A DNA stretch of 64,000 bases from contig LOER01000016.1 of NCBI GenBank assembly GCA_001515945.1, forward strand, positions 1-64,000, given 5' to 3'. Positions within the stretch are counted from its first letter, which is position 1, and every line of letters starts with the position of its first letter. The notes beneath the pieces were generated by a model. The model did no database searches, was not told the origin of the DNA, and was given only the letters and a program-made list of their open reading frames with translations. Made by a program: the position numbers and the translations under genes. The stretch is from Desulfitibacter sp. BRH_c19. Its GTDB lineage: Bacteria; Bacillota; DSM-16504; Desulfitibacterales; Desulfitibacteraceae. Of the stretch, positions 18,028-25,258 are shown one piece after another.

Positions 18028-18859
18028 TTCCTTCTAGATAAAGGGATTTTACTAAAACATTTATACTTAAAACATTAATTGCTGTCATATATTCAATATT
18101 GCTTAAAATGATCTTTTGTATATCCTTGATCATAGATGGAATATTATTAATTCCATGTTCTACTATTACGTCAATGTTTATAATAATTCCTTCAGCAAAT
18201 GTTTGAGTGTCAATTTTAGTTAGTTTTACAGGAAAAGTGAATTTCTCAAGAGAATATTTTACAATATCTTTTAGAACTGGATTAGAAATAAAGAATTTTC
18301 CTAAATAGTTAAAAGTTGGGCGTACTACTGTTTGCTCTAAGTGTATGGGTTTTAGAGGATTACTTCCCCTTATCGGTTTATGAAATAAAATTTTAAAAGG
18401 TTGAATCATTAAACCAGAAAACTTGGGCTTGACAGCAAGCGTGGGAGCAGGGACAACATGGGTTCCAAATCTTTTCCTACGACTATAAGCTTGTTCAATT
18501 TCCTTTTCTGAAGCAATGTCTGTTATATATATTATTTGCTTAGGTACTGATATGCCTAATCTATTCGCAATTCTATTAACCATTTCAAGAGATGTGCCTA
18601 AAAGCAAGACTTTCTTAGCTTTTTCATCCATGATTACTTTTTTTACTTCCGCTGAGTGTTCCTCAGATCTAAACAAAGCAGTCTTTATGGCTCCTACCTT
18701 TGTTGGCTGTCTTTTCGCAGATATACCCGCTAATATTTGTGAGCCTTTAATTGCTAATCCGTCATCTATTATTATATCTATATTATATTCGTGGGCCACT
18801 AACAATGCTCTGTGACTCTTTCCACTTCCGCTTGGTCCCACTAAAGCCAAAACCTCCAT
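18020..18859 (-). CDS. P-loop ATPase with Asp23/Gls24-like C-terminal domain
   Basis: This protein is about 279 residues from the preferred ATG at 18859, which follows AAGTAGGTG at 8-bp spacing; an in-frame ATG at 18901 has no ribosome site. It begins MEVLALVGPSGSGKS, a Walker A at the extreme N-terminus. A DDGLAIKG stretch and ILLLGTSLEM-type strands follow. Residues about 215-270 (IIINIDVIVEHGINNIPSMIKDIQ, then ALNVLSINVLV-like) resemble the Asp23 envelope-stress domain. Family function is unknown; a role in nucleotide-dependent envelope or stress processes is only a guess. It is divergent from trkA. Confidence 0.75.
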   Translation of the reverse strand: MEVLALVGPSGSGKSHRALLVAHEYNIDIIIDDGLAIKGSQILAGISAKRQPTKVGAIKTALFRSEEHSAEVKKVIMDEKAKKVLLLGTSLEMVNRIANRLGISVPKQIIYITDIASEKEIEQAYSRRKRFGTHVVPAPTLAVKPKFSGLMIQPFKILFHKPIRGSNPLKPIHLEQTVVRPTFNYLGKFFISNPVLKDIVKYSLEKFTFPVKLTKIDTQTFAEGIIINIDVIVEHGINNIPSMIKDIQKIILSNIEYMTAINVLSINVLVKSLYLEGKK

Positions 18860-18909
18860 TAAGTTATCACCTACTTCTCTTCCTAGTATTGCGGTTAGCA
18901 TTTATATCT

Positions 18910-18937
18910 ATTATAATACAAACAGTTGGAAATGCAA
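18910..18937 (-). promoter_or_regulatory. Promoter of the P-loop/Asp23-like gene
   Basis: On the minus strand TTGCAT (18937-18932) and TATAAT (18915-18910) are separated by 16 bp, about 50 bp upstream of the chosen start. Confidence 0.65.
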
Positions 18938-18968
18938 TTTATTCCTTTTAGACAATAGGAGTGTAGTT

Positions 18969-20306
18969 ATGAAAACAATTATTATTGGTGCTGGCAAGGT
19001 GGGATTTAGTATAGCTCAGATTCTAAGTTATGCTAATCATGACGTTGTTGTAATAGAAAATAATAGTGAGAGAAAGCAAATTGTTGAGGAACACTTAGAT
19101 GTTCAAACAATTCTAGGTAGTGGAGGCAGTATTTCTACTTTACAAGAAGCTGGAATATGTGATGCACAACTGCTTGTAGCGGTTACTGAATATGATGAAT
19201 TGAATATGATTTCTTGCTTGTTAGGAAAAAAGCTCGGCGTAAAGAAAACAGTTGCAAGAGTTAGGAACCCTGAATACGCTGATAACAATCAAGTATCAGC
19301 TGATTCCCTTGGCATAGACCTAGTTATCAACCCTGAACAGGTTACTGCAGAAATGGTTGGAAAACTTGCTGAAGTACCAGAAGCAATAAATGTTGATTAT
19401 TATGCTGACGGTAGAGTTCAAATGGTTGAATTACAACTTACGAAAGATTCCCCAGTAGCCAATAAACAGCTTAAAGATATTAAATTCCCAAAGCCAAACC
19501 TAATCGTTGCTATATTACGTAATGAAGAAATGATAATTCCTCGTGGTGACGATCAATTAAAACCAGATGACCTTGTATTTGTTCTTGCTGAAACCACCAA
19601 TATGGTCGCTATTGAAAAGGTTTTAGGAAAAGAGAGGATTAAAACTGAAAATGTTACTATTTTAGGTGGAGGAAGAATAGGTTTTTATCTTGCACAATTA
19701 TTAGAAAAAAAAGGCTACACAGTTAAACTTATTGAAAAAAATATTGAAATATGCAAGCAAATATCTCAAAAACTAACGAATACCCTTGTTTTACAAGGAG
19801 ATGGCTCTGATATAACTTTGTTAGAAGAAGAAGAGGTTGGACAAACAGACTTTTTCGTAGCAGTTACAAATGATGATAAAGTTAATTTGCTTGTTTCTAT
19901 AATTGCTAAACATTTAGGTGCTAAAAGGACCATCGCACAAATTAGAAGAACAGAATATGTTCCACTTGTAGAAAAGGTTGGAATAGACATTGCTATTAGC
20001 CCAAGGCTCTTGACTGCTGGTGCAATCCTTCGCTTTATACGTAAGGGTGATATTGTCTCCGTATCTTTAATAGGTGGTGCAAAGGCTGAGATGATTGAAC
20101 TTATAGCACAAACCGATTCAAGAGTAATTGGTAAACAATTAAAGGACTTAAAATTCCCTAAGGATGCAATAATTGGCGCAGTAGTTCGAGGAGAAGATGT
20201 TATTGTTCCTACTGGTAGAGATAGTATTAAACCCTGTGACAGAGTTATTGTTTTTGCTTTGCCTAAAGCAATATCAAAAGTTGAGAAATTTTTTACACAA
20301 ACTTAA
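18969..20306 (+). CDS. trkA: TrkA-type potassium uptake regulatory protein
   Basis: This 445-residue protein is built from two tandem RCK units. Each has a Rossmann NAD domain (GAGKVG at residues 7-12 and GGGRIG near residue 229) and a TrkA-C domain (VELQLTKDSPV.. and ELIAQTDSRV..). Cytosolic TrkA gates a TrkH-type K+ channel in response to nucleotides. No trkH or trkG gene is in this window, so the channel must be encoded elsewhere. The start follows AGGAGTG. Confidence 0.93.
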   Translation: MKTIIIGAGKVGFSIAQILSYANHDVVVIENNSERKQIVEEHLDVQTILGSGGSISTLQEAGICDAQLLVAVTEYDELNMISCLLGKKLGVKKTVARVRNPEYADNNQVSADSLGIDLVINPEQVTAEMVGKLAEVPEAINVDYYADGRVQMVELQLTKDSPVANKQLKDIKFPKPNLIVAILRNEEMIIPRGDDQLKPDDLVFVLAETTNMVAIEKVLGKERIKTENVTILGGGRIGFYLAQLLEKKGYTVKLIEKNIEICKQISQKLTNTLVLQGDGSDITLLEEEEVGQTDFFVAVTNDDKVNLLVSIIAKHLGAKRTIAQIRRTEYVPLVEKVGIDIAISPRLLTAGAILRFIRKGDIVSVSLIGGAKAEMIELIAQTDSRVIGKQLKDLKFPKDAIIGAVVRGEDVIVPTGRDSIKPCDRVIVFALPKAISKVEKFFTQT

Positions 20307-20408
20307 AGAGATACACAAGAAACAGCAAATACCCGACCTATATTAACTATAGTAATGGACAAGCTATTATTTTAGATGTTTTAAATTTTTACTTTTTTAT
20401 TTAAACCC

Positions 20409-20417
20409 TGTTATAAT
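20409..20417 (+). promoter_or_regulatory. Extended -10 promoter of dnaD-like gene
   Basis: TGTTATAAT lies 31 bp upstream of the ATG; no clear -35 element is present. Confidence 0.5.
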
Positions 20418-20447
20418 GTGTTCAAGAGAAGTTTTTGAGGTGAAACA

Positions 20448-21170
20448 ATGATTGAAAATCCATCTAACCCTTGTTTAAAAGATTTATTAAATGAAAAGCC
20501 TATAGTTATTTCACAATTACTACTAATGTATTATGCAGAAGTAGATATGGATGAAATTGAATTAGCTGTAGTTATGCAATTAATAAGGTTTAGAGATTGT
20601 TTAGGACAAACTTACCCTACAATTGATGAACTTAAGACAGTTATGACATTAGGTAGTGATCAAATCAGGTCAATCCTAGCGCGTCTTATAGAGAAAGGTT
20701 TAGTTGCAGTAGTGCATTCACCTGTTGAAAGTAATCATGGTAAAAGCTCTTATGTTCTTGAACCCTTATGGGATAGGTTGTTAACTGCATGGCAAAAATC
20801 TAAAACAAAAAAATTAGGCATTCCTTCCCAATCTGATAGTTTAAAAAAGGTATATGGTACTTTTGAGAAAGAGTTTGGTAGATATTTATCTCCTATTGAG
20901 AGCAGCAAAATAGTTCAATGGTGTTCTACTGATGGTTTTTCAAGTGAAATAATACTTGAAGCTTTAGAAAGATCTGTTTTACAAGGAGTATTAAGTTTCA
21001 AATACATTGATTCGATTTTAAAAACATGGGAAACGCAGAACCTAAAAACCATAGAAGAAATCAACAATTATGAAAAAAAGTATAAAGAACGAAGAAAAAA
21101 TAATAAGAATAGTAATCCGAAGCAAAACCAAAAACTGCAGGATAAATATTCGGAAATCTATGTTACCTAA
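20448..21170 (+). CDS. DnaD-domain replication initiation protein
   Basis: This 240-residue protein has an N-terminal winged-helix domain (residues about 25-95) and a C-terminal DnaD/DnaB2 domain (about 125-200) with the FEKEFGRYLSPIES and ILEALERSVLQGVLSFKYIDSILKTWE segments. A lysine/asparagine-rich tail follows. In low-GC Gram-positives DnaD-type proteins bind and remodel origin DNA and help recruit the helicase loader. The next gene is that loader, only 16 bp away. Confidence 0.9.
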   Translation: MIENPSNPCLKDLLNEKPIVISQLLLMYYAEVDMDEIELAVVMQLIRFRDCLGQTYPTIDELKTVMTLGSDQIRSILARLIEKGLVAVVHSPVESNHGKSSYVLEPLWDRLLTAWQKSKTKKLGIPSQSDSLKKVYGTFEKEFGRYLSPIESSKIVQWCSTDGFSSEIILEALERSVLQGVLSFKYIDSILKTWETQNLKTIEEINNYEKKYKERRKNNKNSNPKQNQKLQDKYSEIYVT

Positions 21171-21186
21171 GAGGTGCTTTTTCTAA

Positions 21187-21915
21187 ATGTATCAATGTGA
21201 AAAATGTAATGATAGGGGTATTGTTCTTCATAAAGGAACAGCATATAGGTGTGGCTGTTGGGCTCAAAGAATGCTAGATTTAAAAATTAAAAGGGCTAAT
21301 TTAGGTACAAACTTTCAAGATGCAAAGTTCTCAAATTTTAATTTTAAGTACTATCCTAATACAGTACCTTCAGAAGGTGAGAGTACCTATAAAGAAAGAG
21401 CTACAAAGGCTTTGTCTGCTGCCAAATGCTTTGTCAATGATGTAAAATTAAATACTGTTAAAAAAGGCTTGTTTTTTTGTGGTCCTGTAGGAAGTGGAAA
21501 AACATTTTTAGCATCATCTATAGCTAGGGAATTAGCTTTAAGTAATCAGGATGTTCTTTTTGTGGTAGTTCCCGATTTTCTTGATTCACTAAGATTCACA
21601 TTCGATAAGGGAGAAGATGGAATGACAGAAAAAGAACTAATGGATGTGGTCTGGCATATTCCTGTCTTGATTCTAGATGATCTAGGAGCTCATAATTATA
21701 CTCAGTGGACTCTTAATAAGATTTATTCCCTCTTAAATTATCGTCTAAATCATGAATTGCCTACAGTAATAACATCTAATCTATCTCTCAATGAATTGGA
21801 AAATATGTTAGGCGATAGAACATGCTCAAGAATTATTGCCTTATGTAATATATTTAGACTACTAGTACCAAAAGATATAAGATATATTCAAAGTTTAAAT
21901 AATATGTCAACCTAG
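21187..21915 (+). CDS. DnaC/DnaI-like helicase loader ATPase
   Basis: This 242-residue protein has an N-terminal zinc-binding motif C4-x2-C7...C20-x-C22 (DnaI-type) and an AAA+ domain: Walker A GPVGSGKT near residue 100, Walker B LILDDLGA near 163, and a C-terminal arginine-bearing GDRTCSRI segment. It loads the replicative helicase onto single-stranded DNA. Coupled to the DnaD-like gene, the pair forms a primosome operon separate from dnaB. It is followed by a terminator. Confidence 0.9.
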   Translation: MYQCEKCNDRGIVLHKGTAYRCGCWAQRMLDLKIKRANLGTNFQDAKFSNFNFKYYPNTVPSEGESTYKERATKALSAAKCFVNDVKLNTVKKGLFFCGPVGSGKTFLASSIARELALSNQDVLFVVVPDFLDSLRFTFDKGEDGMTEKELMDVVWHIPVLILDDLGAHNYTQWTLNKIYSLLNYRLNHELPTVITSNLSLNELENMLGDRTCSRIIALCNIFRLLVPKDIRYIQSLNNMST

Positions 21916-21935
21916 AACCCCGATAGGGGTTTTTG
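21916..21935 (+). terminator. Rho-independent terminator of primosome operon
   Basis: A compact stem AACCCC/GGGGTT with tetraloop GATA is followed by TTTTT directly after the dnaI-like stop codon. Confidence 0.85.
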
Positions 21936-22008
21936 CTTATTTTTAATCCCATTTTTTCATTTTTTCCATATGCTATAAAAAAAGCTTTGTTCATAATGGG
22001 AGGAAAAA

Positions 22009-23250
22009 ATGAAAGCACCAGAAATGATTAAAGTTAGGATGAACTTTCCCAAAGAATGTTTATTAGATTTGCATTCATCTTTAAAAAAGGAATTGTTTAA
22101 GAAAAACTTCTTGTCAAAGATAAAACCCAAAGAAAAAGTAGGTATTAGTGCAGGAAGTAGGCATATAAAATCAATTAGTACAGTTCTTGAAACCTTAATA
22201 GACGAAATTAAAAAAGTTGGTGGTGAACCTTATATTCTAGCTGCTATGGGAAGCCATGGTGGAGGCTCTATTTCAGGTCAATTAAAGGTTCTAGATAGTC
22301 TAGGAATAAATAAAGATAATTTTAATGTTCCTGTTGTAGGAGGAGTAGACACTACTATCCTAGGTTATTTAGATAATGGTGTGCCTGTAAATTGTTTAAA
22401 TCACTTTTTAAAAATGGATAAAATAATTGTGTTAAATAGAATTAAGCCTCATACTTCCTTTAGGGGTGAAATAGAGAGTGGCTTATTGAAAATGTTAACC
22501 ATAGGACTAGGAGGTCCTGTTGGTGCAAAGTATGTCCATCAAAACTGCAAAGGAAACATGTCTCAAATGATTCAAAAGGTGGGTCTGCACATTATTAGAT
22601 CACTTCCGATTATCATGGGAGTTGCTATAATAGAAAATGCTTATAAAGAAACATATAGAATAGAAGTAATTTCTCCCGAGAGCATTCTTGAAAGAGAAAA
22701 ATCCTTACTTGAAATAGCACGAAATATTATGCCTAAATTGCCTTTTGAAACTATTGACTTACTAATATGTGATGAAATGGGTAAATGCTATTCAGGTACT
22801 GGAATGGATACAAATATAATTGGCAGACTGAGAACCCACAACGGCAACTTCAACAACAATCCCTATATAAAAAGAATCCTCGTTTTAGATTTAGCCGAAG
22901 CATCTCAAGGCAATGCTAATGGAGTAGGACTCGCAGATTTTGTTACAAGAAAACTAGTAGATAAAATTGATTTTTATTCTACCTATTTAAATTGTTTGAC
23001 TACTGGTTTCTTACAACGAGCTATGATTCCAATTATTATGAATACTGATAAAGAAGCTATATATACAGCACTAGAAAGTATTATCGGCAATAACGAAACT
23101 AATCCTAGAATAGTGAGAATAAAGAATACATTAGATTTAGAAAACATTTGGGTATCTAGAGGGTTTATTAATGAAATCGAGGAATTAAAGTTAGAAATTG
23201 ATGGTAGCTGGCAAAGTTTTACCTTTACCAATAATGGCACTTTATTGTAG
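22009..23250 (+). CDS. LarA/DUF2088-superfamily protein (possible nickel-pincer enzyme)
   Basis: This 413-residue homologue of the lactate racemase catalytic subunit has a GSRHI motif near residue 47 and AMGSHGG, aligning with the first LarA histidine. RIKPHTSFRGEIESGLLKML then aligns with the second histidine and the catalytic lysine that bears the nickel-pincer cofactor, and YVHQ with the third histidine. The Ni-binding set therefore looks intact by eye, but no larB, larC or larE is nearby. The substrate is unknown; family members include racemases and epimerases of 2-hydroxy acids. The start follows GGGAGG. The reading frame stays open for 47 codons after the TAG stop. Confidence 0.8.
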   Translation: MKAPEMIKVRMNFPKECLLDLHSSLKKELFKKNFLSKIKPKEKVGISAGSRHIKSISTVLETLIDEIKKVGGEPYILAAMGSHGGGSISGQLKVLDSLGINKDNFNVPVVGGVDTTILGYLDNGVPVNCLNHFLKMDKIIVLNRIKPHTSFRGEIESGLLKMLTIGLGGPVGAKYVHQNCKGNMSQMIQKVGLHIIRSLPIIMGVAIIENAYKETYRIEVISPESILEREKSLLEIARNIMPKLPFETIDLLICDEMGKCYSGTGMDTNIIGRLRTHNGNFNNNPYIKRILVLDLAEASQGNANGVGLADFVTRKLVDKIDFYSTYLNCLTTGFLQRAMIPIIMNTDKEAIYTALESIIGNNETNPRIVRIKNTLDLENIWVSRGFINEIEELKLEIDGSWQSFTFTNNGTLL

Positions 23251-23394
23251 GATGATAGCCATATAGAGCAAACCTATGCATGCGTCATATTAAATTGTGA
23301 AATAACGAGCAATCGGAAGGAAATTAAAGAAAAACTTCAACAAGTATCAAACCTTTCACTAATTTATAGTTTTCGGATGCCACAAAAAGGTTGA
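23251..23394 (+). pseudogene. Open extension after the LarA-like stop codon
   Basis: In the same frame as the upstream gene, 47 sense codons follow the TAG and end at TGA (23392-23394). The translated stretch is protein-like, including TYACVILNCEI and NRKEIKEKLQQVSN, which recalls an ACT/AsnC-type ligand-binding domain. No ATG, GTG or TTG start opens it. It may be the tail of a decayed gene or a readthrough extension. Confidence 0.35.
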
Positions 23395-23419
23395 AAACAT
23401 AGATTAACCAGAGTATAAT
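23391..23419 (+). promoter_or_regulatory. Sigma-A promoter of pduL
   Basis: TTGAAA (23391-23396), a 17-bp spacer and TATAAT (23414-23419) predict a start near 23426. This rules out the upstream in-frame ATG at 23429 as the main pduL start. Just downstream, ACGGTGAA is repeated at 23421 and 23441. Confidence 0.85.
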
Positions 23420-23500
23420 TACGGTGAAATGAAGCTTTCATACGGTGAATGGAAGTTTTGCATGGTTAAACCGTTAAAATCTCTGGGGGAGGGGATCTTG

Positions 23501-24106
23501 ATGAATCAACTACAGGTGCCCGTTGGCATTTCTAACAGACATATTCACTTAAATAAAGTGGATTTAGAGAAATTATTTGGTGAAGGCTATGAATTAACTA
23601 ATATTAAAGACCTTGTTCAAACAGGTGAGTTTGCAGCGGGTGAGACAGTAACAGTAAAAGGTCCTAAGGGAAGTATTGAAAAAGTACGTATACTTGGCCC
23701 TATTAGATCAACAAGCCAGGTTGAAATATCAAGAACTGATGGTTTCAAATTAGGTATTAATGCTCCTGTTAGAGAATCTGGTCAGGTTGATGGAAGTCCA
23801 GGATGCATACTTGTGGGACCACATGGGGAAGTTGAGTTAAATAAGGGAGTTATCATTGCTGACCATCACATTCATATGTCACCCAAAGATGCAGATGTAT
23901 TTGATGTAAAAGATGGTGATAGGGTTAGTGTTCATGTGGAAGGTATTAGGGAGTTAACTTTCCATAATGTATTAGTTAGAGTTAAACCGAGTTTCATTTT
24001 GGAATTTCATATAGATACTGATGAAGCAAATTCATGTGTTGTAAAAAATCATGATATGGTAACAGTACTTAATAAAGTTGCTAAACTCAGCGATCTAACT
24101 GCATAA
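23501..24106 (+). CDS. pduL: PduL-type phosphate acyltransferase
   Basis: This 201-residue protein has two PduL repeats. Each carries the zinc-binding histidine motif: VGISNRHIHL near residue 10 and IIADHHIHMSPKDA near residue 125. It converts acyl-CoA and phosphate to acyl phosphate. With an acs cluster and a methylmalonyl pathway in the same window, it may serve acetyl-CoA or propionyl-CoA to ATP conversion with an acetate kinase encoded elsewhere. No microcompartment shell genes are present and no encapsulation peptide is seen. The start ATG at 23501 follows GGGGGAGGGG, and the promoter at 23391 supports it. Confidence 0.92.
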   Translation: MNQLQVPVGISNRHIHLNKVDLEKLFGEGYELTNIKDLVQTGEFAAGETVTVKGPKGSIEKVRILGPIRSTSQVEISRTDGFKLGINAPVRESGQVDGSPGCILVGPHGEVELNKGVIIADHHIHMSPKDADVFDVKDGDRVSVHVEGIRELTFHNVLVRVKPSFILEFHIDTDEANSCVVKNHDMVTVLNKVAKLSDLTA

Positions 24107-24124
24107 ACATAATTGGTTACAGTA

Positions 24125-24157
24125 AAACCTACCATCAAAGCATGGTAGGTTTTTTAA
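24125..24157. terminator. Bidirectional terminator between pduL and the tRNA-Arg/ncRNA unit
   Basis: The stem AAACCTACCAT/ATGGTAGGTTT is followed by Ts on the plus strand; on the minus strand the same stem ends in TTTT. It can end pduL and the oppositely transcribed RNA. Confidence 0.85.
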
Positions 24158-24167
24158 TACAATATAA

Positions 24168-24349
24168 TTTATCCGATGACTATCGCCACTAGCCTTGCAT
24201 GGGTTCAGCTATGTCAACAAGTTGACAAGTTTCACTCCAAGACTCCTATCTTCTACAAGTAGGAGATAAGTGGCGCTACGTCCCTGGATAACGGATTCTA
24301 AAACTCAGATGTAGTCAAAACTCCACCTGAGTTCAAGAATCCTGTTTAT
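24168..24349 (-). ncRNA. Structured RNA, copy A (unrecognised family)
   Basis: This stretch of about 182 nt begins at the last base of tRNA-Arg and matches a stretch at 34536-34724. Shared blocks, read on the minus strand, are ATAAACAGGATTCTT, AGGTGGAGTTTTGACT, CCGTTATCCAGGG, CCACTTATCTCC, GGAGTCTT and CATCGGATAAA. Predicted helices are GGATTCT/AGAATCC around an apical hairpin, the long-range TTATCC/GGATAA (24287-24292 with 24169-24174), CGCCACT/AGTGGCG (24269-24275 with 24184-24190) and CTCCTA/TAGGAG. It is probably read from the tRNA promoter and ended by 24125-24157. No open frame is shared with the other copy. I cannot name the family. Confidence 0.75.
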
Positions 24350-24425
24350 GGCGTGCCCGACAGGATTCGAACCTGCGACCTCCGGACTCGGATTCCGTCA
24401 CTCTATCCGACTGAGCTACGGGCAC
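24349..24425 (-). tRNA. tRNA-Arg (CCG)
   Basis: Minus strand: the acceptor GTGCCCG pairs with CGGGCAC, with discriminator G and an encoded CCA. The anticodon loop ATCCGAG gives anticodon CCG. The top pair of the anticodon stem (27:43) is an A.G mismatch; the other four pairs are sound. A structured RNA follows with no gap. Confidence 0.93.
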
Positions 24426-24437
24426 ATACCTATATTA

Positions 24438-24466
24438 AGTATATATTAGTAGCTATACTTAGTCAA
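24438..24466 (-). promoter_or_regulatory. Promoter of tRNA-Arg
   Basis: On the minus strand TTGACT (24466-24461), a 17-bp spacer and TATACT (24443-24438) lie 12 bp before the tRNA 5' end. It probably drives both the tRNA and the RNA behind it. Confidence 0.85.
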
Positions 24467-24606
24467 ATGCTCGAAATGCTTACAATTACCTGATTGCTCT
24501 ACAAAGCATATAGGTATACTAATACATTATAGGTTCAATATATTGCCCTAAGCTTTTTTATGATGTAATATAATCAAAAAGGTATATTTATGACAGGGAG
24601 ATAGTC

Positions 24607-25230
24607 GTGAGTAAAATAACCAATCAAAATCATAATTTAGAAACAACTTTAAGAATTGCTATTGAAAACTTTCAAGTGAAGGATCCATCTGAAATGTCCT
24701 GGAAAAGTAAATGTAGTTTTAACACGGAAAAAAAGACTTTTATGGTTCCCTTTATGAGGAAAGATTTTTGCGTTAGTTATCCTAGTGGAGAGATAGACTT
24801 TTGTAACAACTCTGAGGAAGTTCCTATCATATGGAAAATATTGATGCTTCATTATTTAGTTAGAGCTACTGGAACCCCTTTGACTGGAAATAGTATATCT
24901 TACAAAGAATTGCCAGGTGGAGATATTTATTTTAATCCTTTTAAGAAGAGAACTATTTTACCCTTCTTAAAAATATTTGGTACTAATCCACGAAAACTTT
25001 TAGAAATTACTGAGTCCATTGGTGGTGTAGTAAGTAACATGGGGGACTATAGTGTAACCATAAATGTGTTACCACGTATTCCAATCACTTATGTTTTATG
25101 GGAAGGTGATGATGAGTTTCCTCCGAATGCAACAGTTCTCTTTGATGAAACTGCAAAAGAATATCTACATACAGAGGATTTTGCATTTGTTGCAAGTCTT
25201 ACAGTTTATGAAATGGCAAAAATGTTTTAA
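24607..25230 (+). CDS. DUF3786 domain protein
   Basis: This 207-residue cytosolic protein has DUF3786 hallmarks: ILMLHYLVRATGTPLTG, the YKELPGGDIYFNPF segment and PRIPITYVLWEGDDEFPPNATVLFD. Function is not established. The family is frequent in acetogens and corrinoid-using anaerobes, which fits this window. The start is GTG at 24607 behind GGGAGAT. It is followed after 28 bp by S-adenosylhomocysteinase, so a joint role in methyl-group metabolism is possible but inferred from context only. Confidence 0.85.
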   Translation: MSKITNQNHNLETTLRIAIENFQVKDPSEMSWKSKCSFNTEKKTFMVPFMRKDFCVSYPSGEIDFCNNSEEVPIIWKILMLHYLVRATGTPLTGNSISYKELPGGDIYFNPFKKRTILPFLKIFGTNPRKLLEITESIGGVVSNMGDYSVTINVLPRIPITYVLWEGDDEFPPNATVLFDETAKEYLHTEDFAFVASLTVYEMAKMF

Positions 25231-25258
25231 TAAAATATAGATAGGAGTGTTGTTATTA

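Noticed and set aside
23245-23394. Pyrrolysine or selenocysteine insertion at the TAG
   Set aside because: LarA-type proteins are not known to use them, no pyl or sel genes are in the window, and the product before the stop is already full length.
24168-24349. RNA copy A as a tRNA-associated integration scar or MITE
   Set aside because: No terminal inverted repeats, target duplications or integrase gene. Compensating base changes with the other copy fit an RNA gene better, though an insertion origin is not excluded.
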